This document shows positions 10,301-20,489 of a stretch of DNA of 64,000 nt, one piece after another. Positions within the stretch are counted from its first letter, which is position 1. Each line of letters starts with the position of its first letter. Where the stretch lies: the NCBI RefSeq assembly GCF_029633865.1, contig NC_079213.1, positions 96,547,919-96,611,918 on the forward strand, given 5' to 3'. The notes under the pieces were generated by a model. The model searched no databases, had not been told where the DNA came from, and worked only from the letters and a program-made list of their open reading frames with translations. Made by a program: the position numbers and the translations under genes. Origin of the DNA: Lampris incognitus (lineage: Eukaryota > Chordata > Actinopteri > Lampriformes > Lampridae).

Positions 10301-13150
10301 GTGCACTAGACGCACAGCACGCAGCTGTAGGGGTGACCTGGTGTACCACTCGGCTGTCTTTCGCATTAAGGAGCTCTTCTCCCAGTACAACTGCTCCAGT
10401 GATGGGCCCACCTCCTCTGCCAAGGCCCCCAGTACGTCCCGACCCATCGTCTCTGAGCTGTGCGACTACGAAAGTCGGGTAATGGCATCGGGGCCAGCTG
10501 TCCAGCAGAAGAAATATGCCCACTGTGGATTATTTGGAGACCCCCACCTGCGGACTTTTCGCGACGAGTTTCAGACCTGCAAGGTGGAAGGGGCGTGGCC
10601 TCTGATCGATAACCGCTACTTGTCAGTGCAGGTGACCAATGTGCCGGTTGTCCAAGGCTCCAGCGCCACAGCGACCAGCAAGGTAAAGAATTCAGCCCCT
10701 GAGCTGGGTGCCAGAGCAAGGCGTGTTTTTTTTGGTTTTTTTTTTAGTAGTTCATGGCAGGCTCTTGACTTTCACTTCTCATTTCAGTTGTTTATGCCCA
10801 TCCTAGCAATGAAAATACTGTCTCTAGAGTCTCTAGAATTGGACTTGTGTTCTAACTCAGCTTATGTAGGCCACATGAGCACCTCTTTTTTTTCTTTAAT
10901 CCTAACAGCAGTTTAAATCAAGTCAAAAATATTAAAACACTTGCACTTAATTGTCAGCCCTGGTGCCTCTGCAGCCTCTAGCATTCCTCTTGTCTTACAG
11001 CTCCCTCAGATCTACAGGGAGGGGAGAGGAGCGAGTCCTTTGGTGTTGAATCACAGACATGCTTGAGCGCTCTACCTTTAACACATGGGTGGTCATATGG
11101 TAGTGATTAACGCTCACTCAAACATTTCCCTCCACTGCTGTGATCTGGAATGTTTTTTTCACCCCTTTGGTCAAATAATTAACTGGACGCGTTTTTATGT
11201 AAATATGGAATAATGTGGAAAAACAGAAGAATAATTGGACGGCAGCAAGAGGTTCTTTCTAATCCTGCTGTTTTTGAAACCATCATCATCTCAATCTTAC
11301 GTTTTGTATATAAAGTCCAGTGCAGACTCGAATGTCATGAAATTCTGAGAGGCTTGTTTTGACATTTGTGTCATAAGTACTTTCTTCAAAAAAGTCATTA
11401 ATCAGTATCTCCCCCCCCCCCCATCACTCTTATCAATGATGTTTGGGACTTTGCTAAACTTGGGTTTATCTTTCACCCGTACCCATAGGAAGATAAAGAA
11501 ATGTGCTCAGCCACACAAAAACAAACTGCGCAACATTGTAAACAGTTGCTTTGAAGTCTGCTCCACATCAGGGATGGCAGAACAAACCATTTAAAAGGAA
11601 TTTCCAGTGTGTATTGGGTGGAGAGCGTAATGCAAAGCTGTAGTCTGGATACGTCCGCGCCAGTACCCTGTTGAATCGGGCCTGTTTTCAGCTGTCAGAC
11701 ATGGGACAGGAAATCATCCATCAAAATACAGTATCCCCGTAACTGTAAACTTAACCACAACCACCTCTTTGTCAAGTAGCTTTGAAAAAAATAAGAGGCC
11801 TAGGCCCTGACTTTTCAAATCTTAACGTGAATAACAAATTGAAGTCAGTCATTGAGCAGGTACTGAACACTGCCGGTGTAGCGAAACATACCAGAGATTT
11901 ATGGAGTCATGAAGCGTGGAGACAGTCGTCTCTGTGTTTGATCCTGCACTCAAGGAAAATGCCAGAGTTATTGCCGTCATTTATGGCATTATTAGCAATT
12001 TGTTGTAGATAAGGTTGGACAGGTGATTGTTGGACCACACATTTGTGGCAGCATTGTGGTTGATTTGACATTTATTTGTTTGCTTGATGCGTTTAGATAG
12101 ACCATTTGCTGCTTTCTTCTGAATGGTCTTCTTTCTGTATGGGTTTGTTGCCATCCGATTGCACCATGGAGTAAATCACTGTCGGTGTAATGTAAAAAAA
12201 AAAACCCCAAACAAACAGATATTGGCTTTAAAATTATGAACGCCTACTAACTTTCAAATATAATGGCACCTCCCCCATCTGGTTGGAATATTGGTTTCCT
12301 ACTGCCACACTGTGGCAAAAAGTGGTATCACTACTTTTTTTTTTTAAGGGGGTTATTCAATTTCTAAATGAGAATATGATGTTTTGGAGCTTCATTTGTG
12401 TAGTGAATCTTATTTTTCCCCTCATCTCTTTTTTAGATCACGGTAATCTTCAAGTCATACCACGGCTGTACGGATCAAAAGGTGTACCAGGCCACCACTG
12501 AGGACCTGCCCTCAGCCTTTCAGGATGGGACACGCACCGGCGGCGAAAGCAGGAGCCTGATGATTGTGGAGCGGGGAAGCTCCGGAGTGGGCCGGCAGGT
12601 GAGGATCCAAGCTCGCTACATCGGCACCTCCATTATTGTGAGGCGCGTTGGCCACTACCTGACCTTTGCCATCCGCATGCCCGAAGACACTTTGGACTTC
12701 TCGGAAGAGAACGGCGGGCTGCAGCTCTGCCTGCACGGCTGCCCGCGCAACGAGCTCATCAAGGAGCACATGCTAGGCCGTCAGAGCCAGCAGCCACGCC
12801 CGCCGGGTTCCGGGCAGGGCAGCAACACCGCACTAGCCCCCCTGCTTCCCCCGCACCAGATCTACACAGTGGAGCGGGCCACTGCCAAGTGCAGAGACAC
12901 TCTGCAGGTGGAAGATGTGTACTTCCAGTCCTGCGTGTTTGACTTGCTGACCACAGGAGATCCGGAGTTCTCCATGGCAGCCTATGGCGCTCTGGAAGAC
13001 CTCAAAGCGCTGCCTCCCAGTAAACTGAAGCAGAATTCCCCAAGGACTCCTCGCCTTTCCAATCGGGGCACATCGCAAACGTTGGGCACAGCAGTGTCCA
13101 CCACCCCCTCCCTGATCTCACTCCTCCTTCTCATTCTGCTGCTTTCATAA
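7276..13150 (+). CDS. rgmd: Repulsive guidance molecule family protein, RGMb/RGMd type (3 coding exons)
   Basis: Join 7276-7369, 10171-10682, 12437-13150: 1320 nt, 439 residues plus TAA. RGM proteins are GPI-anchored BMP co-receptors and neogenin ligands acting at the cell surface in axon guidance and BMP signalling. Visible features: hydrophobic signal peptide about residues 14-31; CRIQRC at 37-42; RGD at 85-87; N-glycosylation sequon NCS at 105-107; CGLFGDPHLRTF at 150-161 with the D155-P156 self-cleavage bond in a partial vWF-D region; WPLIDN at 174-179; YFQSCVFDLLTTGD at 364-377; hydrophobic GPI-type tail at about 427-439. Length matches the family (about 430-450). VQVTNVPVV and SSATAT resemble RGMb, but NAEYV, and RGD where human RGMb has RGN, differ from it. 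Fish-specific rgmd is therefore my preferred paralogue and rgmb the alternative. Both introns have GT/AG ends and phases that join cleanly. The start at 7276 has G at -3 and +4 and leads directly into the signal peptide. Confidence 0.93.
7370..10170 (+). other. RGM intron 1 (2.8 kb)
   Basis: GT at 7370-7371 and AG at 10169-10170. No other gene is visible inside. The first 700 bp keep elevated CpG; the rest is AT-rich unique-looking DNA. It contains one perfect 16-bp hairpin (9092-9127). Regulatory elements are possible in a first intron but none can be named. Confidence 0.85.
9092..9127. repeat. Perfect 16-bp inverted repeat with 4-nt loop in intron 1
   Basis: Arm 9092-9107 is the exact reverse complement of 9112-9127 (GCACCCGAGATGCAGC), with loop CACA. 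Immediately downstream GTGCATGTGAGGG is repeated in tandem. In RNA this would form a very stable short hairpin; its role is unknown. Confidence 0.85.
10171..10682 (+). CDS. rgmd: RGM coding exon 2 (N-terminal RGM domain and vWF-D start)
   Basis: Acceptor TGCTTTTCAG ends at 10170; the exon completes codon 32 (GCT) and runs to AAG before GTAAAG at 10683. It encodes residues 32-202: the cysteine-rich N-terminal helical domain, RGD at 85-87, a variable linker rich in S/T/P at about 112-145, and the GDPH motif at 154-157. The exon ends at SSATATSK, a position that looks conserved across the RGM family. Exact phase agreement on both sides supports the splice choice. Confidence 0.95.
10683..12436 (+). 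other. RGM intron 2 (1.75 kb)
   Basis: GT at 10683-10684 and AG at 12435-12436. The stretch is AT-rich, with a poly-C run near 11410 and no recognisable gene or transposon. The open frame that continues from exon 2 into this intron to 10916 is read-through, not coding. Confidence 0.88.
12437..13150 (+). CDS. rgmd: RGM coding exon 3 (C-terminal RGM domain and GPI tail)
   Basis: Acceptor TCTTTTTTAG ends at 12436. The exon encodes residues 203-439 in one uninterrupted frame ending in TAA at 13148-13150. It begins ITVIFKSYHGC and contains CTDQKVYQA, ARYIGT, YLTFAIRMPED, LQLCLHGCP and YFQSCVFDLLTTGD, all family hallmarks. A P/Q/G-rich insertion at about residues 320-345 is looser than in human RGMb. 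The last 12 or so residues are almost pure L/I/S, consistent with a GPI-attachment signal. Confidence 0.96.
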   Translation: MTVIFKSYHGCTDQKVYQATTEDLPSAFQDGTRTGGESRSLMIVERGSSGVGRQVRIQARYIGTSIIVRRVGHYLTFAIRMPEDTLDFSEENGGLQLCLHGCPRNELIKEHMLGRQSQQPRPPGSGQGSNTALAPLLPPHQIYTVERATAKCRDTLQVEDVYFQSCVFDLLTTGDPEFSMAAYGALEDLKALPPSKLKQNSPRTPRLSNRGTSQTLGTAVSTTPSLISLLLLILLLS

Positions 13151-13846
13151 AAAAATAAATAAATAACAGGAATCAAATCAAAGTGGAAGCATTACCAGCT
13201 TGAGGAATGAGTGCCTAGAGCACAGACATTTTTATATATACATATATTTTTTTCCCCTGTTGTTTTTCCTGTTGACAATATTTGAAGGATTTAGCACTCA
13301 TTTAAGAGGCCATTGTTGCCTCTTTACAGTTTCTGCAGACTCTCGCATTTGCCGCTGCATTTGAGTAAAGCCTGAATGCACACAAGCACGTGGTTAAGGG
13401 GGTTACGTATGTACTGCTCACTCTGTTTCAACACACACATCCTGAAAATTGGATTGAAATGATTAAAAGGAATCTTTGAAAAATGTGAAACTCCAGATGT
13501 TATTGTGCTGAGATAAATGCAGCTTGTCAGAATGATTTTTTTTGTAAATAATTTCCTTTTTTTCCAGCCTCATGACTGTGGATAACCTCAAAAGCTCATG
13601 ATTTCTCCGTGTATTGAGTTGCATTGGTTGAAAGTGATCTTGATTTCAGTGCATATTTCTCTTCGGTTATTAGATCCTGTATATTTCAATAGTATCATTC
13701 GGCACTTAATGGTTTGTAACACTCCCAAGTTCTGTTTGAATCAGTTATTTTCTGAAATTGATGTATTTTGTACACAGGAGCCAACAACTATACGTAAATA
13801 CTACCTATCCAGAAAACACGGATGTTTTGGTGTGACATGCTCGACA

Positions 13847-14301
13847 ATAGACCCTTTTACAGTTGGTAAACAGTGATCACGTGATTTAGTATGCGCGCGC
13901 GTTTTGGCAGCAAAAAATGGCGGAAGTACGGTCATACCTACAGTTGCTTAATCCGAAAGATCGCGAATGCTACCTCAAGAAATTAACTTTTAAGTTAACT
14001 GTAGTGAGTCTGATTATTTCAGAATAAAATCAGCCGTGATCTCTCAGGGAAATTGGATGCATCTGAGCTTATTTTAAGGTGTTACAGCAAGGGGAGGTAG
14101 TTATGTAAATGAGATCAGTTTTTTTATTTTTAGACCTGTTCTGGCAACCCACGACACAACAAGATGACATTTTAAAAATGTAAATATCAATCGATCAAAA
14201 ATCCTCTTGCACTCTGCATTGATTGGAGATGGAGAAGTTGCCTCTTTTGCTGCCAAAATGTGCGCGCATACTATGCGTGACGTAGGTCATAAGTGTCTAT
14301 A
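13847..14301. mobile_element. Palindromic MITE with GCGCGC-containing inverted repeats
   Basis: 28-bp arms at 13888-13915 and 14245-14272 match at 26 of 28 positions as inverted repeats (AGTATGCGCGC...GGCAGCAAAA). Weaker complementarity extends outward to ATAGAC at both ends. The interior (about 330 bp) has no ORF. The structure is that of a non-autonomous DNA transposon; the superfamily is not assigned because I cannot fix the target duplication. Confidence 0.7.
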
Positions 14302-14567
14302 CGCCATCCAAGTTTTGATATCTCTGTTGGTTTAGTCAAACACTCCTTCTTCAAGCTGCTTGGCTTCCAGGCTTTTAAAGAAAACAAAATCTCTATATAA
14401 TAATATATTGAAAGACTGTATATATGTGTTTATATATTGTGTACATTTGCCTGTGTATAGATGTTTTAACAGTAATGTTTTACATTTTTTGTGATTACTT
14501 AGGTTATTCTGAGTTCTTGTATAAGAGGGAAACTAATATGTGTTGTACCACATCTGTAATTTTCTGT

Positions 14568-14573
14568 ATTAAA
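14568..14573 (+). terminator. Candidate polyadenylation signal ATTAAA
   Basis: ATTAAA is the commonest variant of AATAAA. It is followed about 30 nt later by CGTGTTGGTTCATTTTT, a GT/T-rich element of the kind that supports cleavage. This is the best candidate for the distal 3' end of the RGM transcript. Confidence 0.4.
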
Positions 14574-14595
14574 AAGTGTTGGACACTCCGAACTA

Positions 14596-15750
14596 AGCCT
14601 CGTGTTGGTTCATTTTTGCACTTTTTTCACCACCATGTGTCATGTGAAGTTGATTATTGATACAACCGGCGTTGTGTTGAGTGGGCCCAAATTGTATAAG
14701 CGTGTTATAGTTAGTTTTGCTATAAATTACAGCACTTATGCTGGAAGGTTGTGGATCACTTTGCATGGCCCTCTGTACCATGACTCTGAATTCTTCTGTT
14801 GCCTATGAGACTTTGCCTTTAGACTTGATAATGGTGGCGTTTCATGAATCTGTGTTTAGAAGACTAGTCATGCTCTGATACTGTCCTTGGGCCATGAGCG
14901 TTGATGCGAGCCGTGTAGCAAGAAGGACCCACAGCTTGCTCCCAGTAAATGTTTGCTCAGGGTTGAGCTGGTTGCATTACACTTCTCTTACAGAAAGCCC
15001 GAGGACAACAAACAAAAGATTTGGGCTGTGGTTAAAATCAGCTTACAGTCACCCGTAAATGACAAAAAGATCGTGTTATATGTGCCCAGCTTTGTATGTT
15101 GCGGTAGAGGCAGGGATGAAATCAGTTCCCTGGCAATTTCACCGATTCGAGGCGAGGCCTTTCTTCCACATGGGACGAAACGATCGCTTGAATCGAGGTT
15201 CTCACACCGGGCCTATGAGGACTCTATTGACAGCTGAATCTGCTGTGAATTGTTGGCTCGAATATTTTGGTAAAACTGACCAGGGGCCTGATGTGAGAAA
15301 TGGTGTGCTGTGAGGATGTGTTATCTTTTATTAATATTTTCAATTAGTTAAAACCACAAAAAAATGATGGGACTACTCCAGTCAACTCTTGTAATTTGTC
15401 ATGATTTTATTGCTTCTACCTTAGAGAAGCTCCCCGGGGCTGCTTTCCACTTTAACAAGTCTAGATTAACGGGCCGTGGGGGTGGATTAACAGTAATTCA
15501 AATACTCTGGCATTTCTTTTGAATCTTGCACATCTTTTAAATATTGGTTCACCTCATACAGGGTATTTCTGAATGTGTGTTTTAGCCTATAGGCTGCCTA
15601 AACCCACTGCTGGATTTCCTAGTGAATTTCTCTGAGCTGCTCTCAATCTTTACGGCTAAACGTGACCATGTTCTAATGTTGGCCAACTTCAGCGAATATT
15701 TTTGATACGCTGAGGTTTTCAATGTTACAGAATCTTTTATCCGGTATAAT
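14596..15750. other. Non-coding stretch downstream of the RGM gene
   Basis: No gene, repeat family or RNA gene recognised. Moderately AT-rich sequence with no low-complexity blocks. Confidence 0.5.
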
Positions 15751-16162
15751 CCCCCCCCCCCTTTTCTCCCCAGTTGTATCCGGCCAATTACCCCACTCTT
15801 CTGAGCCGTCCTGATCACTGTTTCACCCCCTCTGCTGATCCAGGGAGGGCTGCAGACTACCACATGCCTCCTCCAATACATGTGGAGTCGCCAGCTGCTT
15901 CTTTTCACCTGACAGTGAGGAGTTTCGCCAGGGGGACGTAGCACATGGGAGGGTCATGCTATTCCCTCCAGTCCCCCCGCGAACAGGGGCCCCGACTGAC
16001 CAGAGGAGGCGCTAGTGCAGCGACCAGGACACATACCTACAGCTAGCTTCCCACCTGCAGGCACGGCCAATTGTGTCTGTGGGGACACCCAACCAAGGAC
16101 TCGAACCGGCAATCCCCATGTTGGTAGGCAACGGAACAGACCACCACGTCACCCGGACGCCT
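15751..16162 (-). mobile_element. tRNA-derived SINE, local family A
   Basis: Reverse-oriented copy of a roughly 420-bp SINE seen several times in this window. The tRNA-like head is at the right end; read on the minus strand it has GGTTCGAGTCC as pol III B box near 16096-16106. The body shares GGAGGGCTGCAGACTACCAC with the other copies, and the 3' end is the C-run at 15751. Possible degenerate target duplications (CCGGTATAAT / CCGGCATATA) flank it, with three mismatches. Confidence 0.85.
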
Positions 16163-16879
16163 CTAACCGGCATATATTTAAAGCCACAACCGAGATCTGG
16201 TTCTCTCAAATCATTTGACAATGTTTGTGTGGAGATGTAGGGGCCACTGTATTATGTTTCCCACTATGTTCACAAATGCCACCAGCAGTAAACATAACCT
16301 GACAAGCGCTCACATTTCTAACACCGCTTGTGTCGTGAAGTTTTCTTAAGCCTTTGTCTCCTCTGCCTCCCAGATCTGTCTCTCGGCAAATACTCATGAC
16401 CTTTTGAAAATCAGAAGACTTATATCAAAATTATTGGACCAACTTGAACCCCCTGCACTTAAAAAAGTATAAAATATCACTCAGCCTTGACTAAATAAGA
16501 AAAAAAGAAAGAGAGACTGCCACAAAACAGTGTAAGATGGATTGGCACAAACCCCGTTGTTGGTCTTGACATATAATGGATCTTAGGAGATGTTATAATG
16601 CAGAAGCTGAAAGTGCTATGGCTGTTTATTTTTCTGAGGTCAACAACGGACACAACTCTATGGCGCTTTCTGATATAATCAGCGGTACCACATGTCCCCC
16701 TTGTGGCTCCATTGAAACTTCTATATTTTTTGTTTGTTTGCAGAAAAGAGCTTTTAAAACCACTTTATCGATAATGTGCTCACAATAAGAAAATGCATTA
16801 CCCCTCTGGTTCAGGCACTGCGATTACTACCGTGCCGTACCCTATTTCTGCTTAGTATTTAGCTGCAGCTACAGCCAAG
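16163..16879. other. Non-coding spacer between SINE and LINE
   Basis: No gene recognised. The 70-residue frame at 16576-16788 shows no family resemblance and no splice context. The LINE that follows may begin a little earlier than I placed it. Confidence 0.45.
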
Positions 16880-17485
16880 ATGAAGGTTTCCTATCCTCTT
16901 GAAACACTGCCAACTCCTTTCTTTAAAGAAGTCTTTAAATTAGTTTGTCCCCATTCATTATCCATTATAATTAGCTCATTAGTGACTGGCACTGGCCCTA
17001 CATAATTTAAAAAAGATATTGTTCAGTATCTCCTTATGAAGCCCTCTTTAAATCCAATTGTTCTTAAAAAACAAATTTAAACACATTTTCAAAACTTCCT
17101 TTTCTGGCTAAGGAACCAGAAAAAGAATTATTGAGCCAATAAAATTATTACTTTTAGAAAGGGAATGGTCTCTTTGAGTAGTTTCTGTCTGGTATAGCGT
17201 GTCATAGCACAGACACTTTACCTCTTAAAGTTATGATTCATTTATAGCCACTGACCACTCCTCTGTTTTATTTCTTTTTAGACTTCAGCACTGCATTTGA
17301 CACTGTGGATTTGCTGATTTAAATTGAACATCTTAAACAATGGGTGAGCATTGCTAGTTCTCTTTTAAATTTGATTTTATCTTTTTCTGCAAGACAGGAA
17401 TTTCACTGTAGCTATTTGTGATTCCAGAACATCTGCATTGTACACTACACGGCCAAAAGTATGCAGACAGCCAAACATCACACCC

Positions 17486-18121
17486 TTATGTACTTGATGA
17501 ACATCTCATTCCAAAACCATGAGCATTAACATGGAGTTGGACCCCTTTTGCTGCTATAATAGCATCCACTCTCCTGGCAAGGTTTTCCACTAGATTTTGG
17601 AACATGGTTGCAGAATTTTGCTCCCATTCAGCCACAAGAGCATCAGTGAGGTCAGGCTCTGATGTTGAGCTGAAGGCCTGGCTCACAGTCAGCGTTCAAA
17701 TTCATCCCAAAGGTGTTGGATGGGGTTAAGGTCAGGGCTCTGTGCTGGCCAGTCAATTTCTTCCACACCAAACTTGGCAAACCATGTGTTTATGGACTTT
17801 GCTTTGTGCACAGGGGAATTTTTATGCTGAAACAGGAGAGGGCCTTTCCCAAGCTGTTGCCCCAAAGTTGGAAGCACACAATTCTCTAGAGCAGTGGTAT
17901 TCAATTATGTGCCTTGAAGGTCTATGTGCACCATGCCACATAATTGGACCTCCATGGCACATAATTGAATACCACTGCTCTAGAGTATCATTGAATGCTG
18001 TAGCATTAAGATTTCCCTTCACTGGAAGTAAGCCCCAGGCCAATTTTCCTCCTCCACCAAACTTGGCACTAGTCATTCGGGCAGGTAGTGTTCTTCTGGC
18101 ATCCGCAAAACTCAGATTCAT
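17486..18121 (-). pseudogene. Broken Tc1 transposase (C-terminal half)
   Basis: The minus strand encodes LPTLGQQLGKGPLLFQHKNS (17689-17904 region) and WPAQSPDLNPIQHLWDEFER, the usual DD34E catalytic region of Tc1 transposases. Two catalytic positions are changed. The second aspartate, normally in QHDN, is lysine (QHKN), and the glutamate, normally in NPIEHLW, is glutamine (NPIQHLW). The frame is also cut by the 86-bp hAT MITE at 17892-17977 and shifts near 17688. The product would be inactive. The downstream piece (17486-17686) encodes AEWEQNSATMFQNLVENLARR, typical of the transposase C-terminus. Confidence 0.88.
17892..17977. mobile_element. 86-bp hAT-type MITE nested inside the Tc1 element
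   Basis: Inverted repeats CAGTGGTATTCAATTATGTG at 17892 and its complement ending at 17977 (CACATAATTGAATACCACTG). A perfect 8-bp target duplication CTCTAGAG lies at 17884-17891 and 17978-17985. TIR beginning CAG and 8-bp duplication are hAT hallmarks. Its internal motif ATGTGCC...CCATGG recurs in the larger MITE at 50497-50701, suggesting the same family. Confidence 0.92.
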
Positions 18122-19289
18122 CTGTCAGACTGACAGATAGTGAAGTGTGATTCATCACTCCAGAGAACATGTTTACACTGCTCCAGAGTCCAATACACAA
18201 CACCACCCGACACTTGGCATTGTGCATGATGATCTTAGGCTTGTGTGTGGCTGCTCAGCAATTGAAACCAGGTTCATGAAAATACTGACCAACACTTTTT
18301 GCACCGACATAGCTTCCAGAGGCAGTTTGGAACTCAGTAGTGAGTGTTGTGGCCAAGGACAGAAGATTTTATGCACTTCAGCACTCAGCAGTCCCGTTCT
18401 GTCGTCATGTGTGGCCTACTGCTTCACGGCTGAGCTGTTGTTGCTCCGAGACGTTTCCACTTCACAATAACAGATTTACAGTTGACCGGGGCAGATATAA
18501 CAGGGCAGAAATTTGATGAACTGACTTGTTGGAAAGGTGGCATCCTATGGCAGAGCCATGTTGTAAGTCCATTCTACTGCCAGTGTTTGTCTAATCCATT
18601 CTACTGCCAATGTTTGTCTATGGAGACTGCATGCTGTATGCTTGATTTTATGCACTTGTTAGCAAAGGGTGTGGCTGGAAAAAGCCAAACACAGTAATTA
18701 GAAGGGGTGTCCACACACTTTTGGCCATGTAGTGTATGACCTGTGGAGTACCCCAGGGGTCTGCTCTTGGTCCATTTTTATGTTCTACTATTTACATTAC
18801 CTCTGGGGCATATTATGCACAGCCATAAAGTTGGCTTCCAATTTTATGTGGATGACACCCAGCTCTACTTTTCATTCTGTCACAACATGAATCATTTAGA
18901 TGCTCTTTAAGAAAGCCTTGCTGACTTGAAAATGAATATCATAAAATGTACAATTGTCATTGGTCCAAATACCTTGAACACAGTAAACTCAACACAAACT
19001 GTCATCTAATGTTTCATCAAGTTTCCGAAATATAGCCACCATTTTTGGAAATAAATGGAATTTGTGTAAAGATCTAAAAAATAGTTCTTCAGTACCAGTC
19101 TTAATAATTTCAGCAAATTTCTAAGATTATATCCTTTTTATCTGTCAAGGTCCTGGAAGCAGTCATTTATGTTTTTATCACATCTCGTCTTGACTATCAC
19201 AATTCATTATACACTTGTAAACAGAATATGTCTAGATGACATCATTAGCCCAAAAATACTGCAAGCCCCCCCACACACACACACACATA

Positions 19290-19401
19290 TATCAATACAG
19301 ATGCAGGAATTTTTCTTTAATAAATTGCAGTACAGTGCGCGACGCATGAAATAGGCCTGTACTGCAATGTATTAAAAAAATGTCCTGCATCTGTGTTGAT
19401 A
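19290..19401. mobile_element. Fold-back repeat (MITE-like) in LINE 3' region
   Basis: Arm 19290-19335 (TATCAATACAGATGCAGG...TTGCAGTACAG) is complementary to 19355-19401 (CTGTACTGCAA...CCTGCATCTGTGTTGATA) with few mismatches, leaving about 20 nt in the loop. No coding potential. Probably a small palindromic transposon remnant. Confidence 0.7.
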
Positions 19402-19474
19402 TTCCGCTCCTCATTAGTTGGGCACTTATAACAACACCATCGATGGTTTCGGGGGGGGGGAAATGCTATATACA

Positions 19475-19604
19475 TCCCTGTGATGGCCTGGCGGCCTGTC
19501 CAGGGTGTCTCCCCGCCTGCCACCCAATGACTGCTGGGATAGGCTCCAGCATCCTCGCGACCCTGACAGCAGGATAAGCGGTTCACATAATGGATGGATG
19601 GATG
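19475..19604 (+). mobile_element. V-SINE-like 3' fragment
   Basis: Contains CCTGTGATGGCCTGGCGGCC, GGGATAGGCTCCAGC, AGGATAAGCGG and the tail ATGGATGGATGGATG. This is the 3' half of the same family as the full copy at 42702-43099. The tRNA head is absent, consistent with 5' truncation during retrotransposition. Confidence 0.82.
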
Positions 19605-19718
19605 TTTGATTGATTGATTTATTGTTTTCATCACTTGTTTCCTCGTTCTCTTTTATTGTGAAGCATCCTATTATATTGTTATAGAGTTGCTATACAAATA
19701 AAAATCACTATTATTATT

Positions 19719-20365
19719 GTCTCTCAATTGCACTCATTTACTCTCAAATTTATTCGCACCCAATTGCCCGCTCACTTAATCTCCTCCCCACTCACTTACT
19801 AGCTCACTTATTCATTCGCTCACTTTTTGTATCTCCTCTCTCAAATTAGAGACTTTAGCGTTAGCCACGTGGTTTGGGAGATGGGTGATGACAGTGATGA
19901 AATCTGTCACCATTTTTACCCACTTTTATCATTACCGGCTTAGCACATGCCAGATGGCCTAAATCAAGTCTTCTGTGGGTGACTGTGCTTCATCACACTC
20001 ACTCCCAATATCAAGAGGAGGGGAGAGGGAGAGAGGGAGAGGGAGAGAGGGAGAGAGAGGGAGGGAGGTAATTGTGGAACGACGGTAAAAGCTGTCGCTG
20101 TCACTTGTAATTTTGTCTTGGGGAGGCAGCGCAGGACAGGAAGACTGCTGGCTAACACACGGATGGGTATATGGCATCGGCTGAGCCCTTTAATGGCTGT
20201 GTGTTTCTCGACGGACCGTCTCGGCATTACGATGTCGAAACCCTTCCTTGAACCGGTCTCATCATTTTTCGTACCATACATTTATGCTGTAAACTGCATG
20301 CGTGTCCATTTGCCCGTCCGTGTTAAGTAAAGCTCCGGAGCACCAGGCCTTATCTTGATTCATTT
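19719..20365. other. Non-coding stretch with a GA-rich patch
   Basis: No gene seen. A GAGAGG low-complexity patch lies at about 20015-20068. The remainder is unique-looking, moderately AT-rich sequence. Confidence 0.5.
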
Positions 20366-20486
20366 TGTAACGACCACGGATGACTAGACTCACTAGCCCT
20401 TGGCTAACGGGTCGGGTCCTTTAGTCGACTGGTTATCGTAGTCGCCCGTGGTGTGGGAGACCCGGGTTCGCGTCCCGGCTGCTACA
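20366..20486 (+). repeat. Left terminal repeat with internal pol III A and B boxes
   Basis: Contains TAGTCGACTGG at 20422-20432, which fits the A-box consensus TRGYNNANNNG. It also contains GGTTCGCGTCC at 20465-20475, one mismatch from the B-box. They start 43 nt apart, the spacing of a real tRNA gene, and CCGGG-TTCGCGT-CCCGG forms a perfect T arm. It lacks about 27 bp near its 3' end that the right repeat retains. Confidence 0.7.
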
Positions 20487-20489
20487 TTG

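Larger units (their letters stand above)
13151..14595 (+). other. Probable RGM 3' UTR
   Basis: AT-rich sequence following the stop codon. It begins with AATAAA-like repeats at about 13155-13167, which could serve as a very early polyadenylation signal, and ends near an ATTAAA at 14568 followed by GT/T-rich sequence. A palindromic MITE lies inside (13847-14301). The true 3' end needs transcript data. Confidence 0.5.
17443..18734 (-). mobile_element. Tc1-like DNA transposon inserted in the LINE
   Basis: Terminal inverted repeats begin CACTACACGGCCAAAAGT at 17443 and, read inward on the minus strand from 18734, CACTACATGGCCAAAAGT. A TA dinucleotide flanks each end (17441-17442 and 18735-18736), the standard Tc1 target duplication. 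Without its nested MITE and that MITE's duplicated target the element is about 1.2 kb, normal for the family. It splits the LINE reverse transcriptase between the D-x-AFDTVD and GVPQG motifs, so it is younger than the LINE. Confidence 0.93.
16880..19718 (+). pseudogene. Degenerate LINE reverse transcriptase (CR1/L2/Rex-like), interrupted by a Tc1 element
   Basis: Reading through frame breaks on the + strand, DFSTAFDTVD (about 17281-17310) is followed, after the inserted Tc1 element, by TCGVPQGSALGP (about 18737 on) and YVDDTQLYF-like sequence. These are the usual order of reverse-transcriptase palm motifs in jockey-superfamily LINEs. Further on, FITSRLDY-like sequence (about 19175) matches the C-terminal part of such ORF2 proteins. 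The element ends with GCTATACAAATAAAAATCACTATTATTATT at about 19690-19718, a typical 3' tail. Many stops and shifts make it dead. It is interrupted by the Tc1 copy, a fold-back repeat and a V-SINE fragment. The exact clade and 5' boundary are uncertain. Confidence 0.75.

Noticed and set aside
10237..10719. Antisense and alternate-frame ORFs over RGM exon 2
   Set aside because: Shadows of a GC-rich coding exon; only the RGM frame has family motifs and matching splice phases.
20422..20486. Functional tRNA gene at the tRNA-like repeat
   Set aside because: A and B boxes and T arm are good, but no convincing 7-bp acceptor stem or 5-bp anticodon stem with a 7-nt loop can be drawn, and the unit is repeated as part of a mobile element.
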